From positions 372,001 through 436,000 of the forward strand of contig NZ_JAUSUW010000001.1 of NCBI RefSeq assembly GCF_030814435.1: a DNA stretch of 64,000 bases, read 5' to 3'. This DNA is from Peteryoungia aggregata LMG 23059. GTDB taxonomy: Bacteria > Pseudomonadota > Alphaproteobacteria > Rhizobiales > Rhizobiaceae. The notes beneath the pieces were generated by a model. That model made no database searches. It was not told where the DNA came from and saw only the letters and a list, made by a program, of their open reading frames with translations. The translations under genes and the position numbers were made by a program. Positions 63,022 through 64,000 of the stretch are shown here, piece after piece (position 1 is the first letter of the stretch; the number at the start of each line of letters is the position of its first letter).

Positions 63022-64000
63022 CCATGCGAGGCCATCCCGTAGAGGGCTCCCCCGCTTTCGGGATACAGGGCCGCGAATGTCTCGGGTGTCGTCACGCTCG
63101 GCGGATCCTCCGTCGATACGAGGTTCAGGCCATTGAGGGCCATGCGTCGCTCCATGCTCTTCAGACATGTGCTGATCTCGCTTTCCTCGAAACGGCGCCG
63201 GTCGCCTTGGGCTGGCATGTTCATCAATGCGTAGATGCGCTCGGGGTGATCGACGCCGGCGCCAAGCCGCCCATCGGCATCCCGGTCCTGGGCACAGACA
63301 TAGACCGTCGGGTCTTGCGGTGCGACGCCGCCCGAGAAGATCGCCTCGAACTCGGCCTTGTAGTCATCGGAGAAAAACACCGTGTGATGCGCGAGCGCGA
63401 CCCCCGAGGACCGGGCAAGGCCGCAAGAGACCAGAGCCGAAAGGGATCGGCACGGCGTTCGTGACGTCGCCGCCGCTTTCGCGCCCAGCAGACGCGGCAG
63501 CGCGGCGACGTCTCCGTTGTAGACGATATGGCTTGCGGCGATATGCCGACCCTGCCGGGTGACCACGCCCGCGACGCTGCGACGGGATGGATCGATCAGG
63601 ATCTCTGCAACGCTTTCTCCATAGCAGAACTCGACGCCGAGCGAGGTCGCGAGGGCGGCCAGTCTCGCGGCCAGCGCATGCATGCCGCCCTGCACGGTCC
63701 AGACACCCTCCTGCTCCACATGCGCGACCAGCATGAGCGTGGCCGGAGACAGAAACGGGGAGGAACCACAATAGGTGGCGTAACGCCCGAAGAGCTGTCG
63801 CAAGCGCGGGTCGGAAAAATATCCTCCAAGCGCGGACCAAAGGCTCGCGAACGGTTTAATGGCCAGAAGGTCGCCGGGACGGGACAGGCCGATCCGTCGA
63901 GTGAGAGACAGCGGATTGGGGCGTGGCGCCGCAATGAAACTGTCTTTCAACAACCCGTAAACCCGTCGACTGTCATCGGTGAAGCGGCGAAAGCCCTCCG
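62790..64000 (-). CDS. crtD: Methoxyneurosporene dehydrogenase CrtD (partial, start outside window)
   Basis: About 403 C-terminal residues are visible; the frame is open to the window end and reads FRRFTDDSRRVYGLLKDSF there, typical of the CrtD interior. The N-terminal FAD-binding loop is therefore beyond the window. It has YCGSSPFLSPATLM, the QGGMHALAARLA segment, HHTVFFSDDYKAEF and the C-terminal desaturase signature GLYLAGGSVHPGPGVPMAALSGKLAAEQ (read in parts). CrtD desaturates 1-hydroxyneurosporene at C3-C4 in the spheroidene path. A tail with the conserved STPRSHR then GGMQTG overlaps crtC out of frame. Confidence 0.93.
   Translation of the reverse strand, partial: EGFRRFTDDSRRVYGLLKDSFIAAPRPNPLSLTRRIGLSRPGDLLAIKPFASLWSALGGYFSDPRLRQLFGRYATYCGSSPFLSPATLMLVAHVEQEGVWTVQGGMHALAARLAALATSLGVEFCYGESVAEILIDPSRRSVAGVVTRQGRHIAASHIVYNGDVAALPRLLGAKAAATSRTPCRSLSALVSCGLARSSGVALAHHTVFFSDDYKAEFEAIFSGGVAPQDPTVYVCAQDRDADGRLGAGVDHPERIYALMNMPAQGDRRRFEESEISTCLKSMERRMALNGLNLVSTEDPPSVTTPETFAALYPESGGALYGMASHGWMASFARPGSLGPIPGLYLAGGSVHPGPGVPMAALSGKLAAEQLMADLASTPRSHRVVTTGGMQTGRATAGSSPSL

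Overview
The window is GC-rich, densely packed alphaproteobacterial DNA. Gene content points to Rhizobiaceae (Rhizobium/Agrobacterium type): many carbohydrate ABC importers, FCD- and UTRA-type GntR regulators, a rhizobial-style palindromic mosaic repeat, YtfQRT/YjfF and BigR-like modules. It also carries part of a photosynthesis gene cluster (bchIDO, crtIB, crtDC), so the host is probably one of the uncommon members of the family capable of aerobic anoxygenic phototrophy. The genus is inferred from gene content only.

Layout. 1-1.4 kb: a GGDEF-EAL protein cut by the window edge. 1.4-8.9 kb (minus): a tight seven-gene operon ridA-rpiR-SDR-GH20 hexosaminidase-M81 peptidase-MFS-cutC. 9.0-12.1 kb (plus, divergent): an NTF2-like small protein, a second M81 peptidase and a D-threonine-aldolase-like PLP enzyme. 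12.2-13.4 kb: VapBC and a GFA protein. 13.4-18.9 kb (minus): a Gfo/Idh/MocA oxidoreductase with a CUT1-type sugar ABC importer, closed by a clear terminator. 19.4-23.8 kb (plus): GntR/UTRA regulator and an amino-sugar operon (SIS deaminase, NagA, ROK kinase, GNAT). 23.8-29.8 kb (minus): a polyamine-type ABC importer with an Asp/Glu/hydantoin-family racemase and a GNAT. 30.0 kb: its probable divergent GntR regulator. 30.8-36.1 kb (minus): a YtfQRT-YjfF galactofuranose-type importer with its own GntR. 36.5-39.5 kb: an accessory patch with an orphan ParA, a decayed inverse-autotransporter barrel, a SEC-C/HNH-like orphan and an unassigned remnant. 39.5 kb: CheW. 40.4-49.7 kb: an aromatic (lignin-monomer) block, with a VanA/VanR/VanB-like operon, an XylR/DmpR-type sigma-54 activator, and a divergent sigma-54 promoter driving aldehyde dehydrogenase, a CalA-like coniferyl-alcohol dehydrogenase, an alpha/beta hydrolase and an outer-membrane MetA-type channel. 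49.8-55.1 kb: DUF442, BigR-like ArsR regulator, YgaP-type membrane protein and an RND pump. 55.2-64 kb: the photosynthesis genes, headed by a perfect TGT-N12-ACA PpsR/CrtJ-type operator.

How it fits together. The first 24 kb reads as an amino-sugar catabolic region: GH20 would release N-acetylglucosamine, importers bring in sugars, and NagK/NagA/deaminase convert them to fructose-6-phosphate. The aromatic block would oxidise coniferyl-type alcohols and aldehydes and O-demethylate vanillate-type acids. The photosynthesis block supplies Mg-chelatase subunits and the phytoene-to-neurosporene-to-spheroidene arm of carotenoid synthesis. I saw no rRNA, tRNA, CRISPR array or intact insertion sequence.
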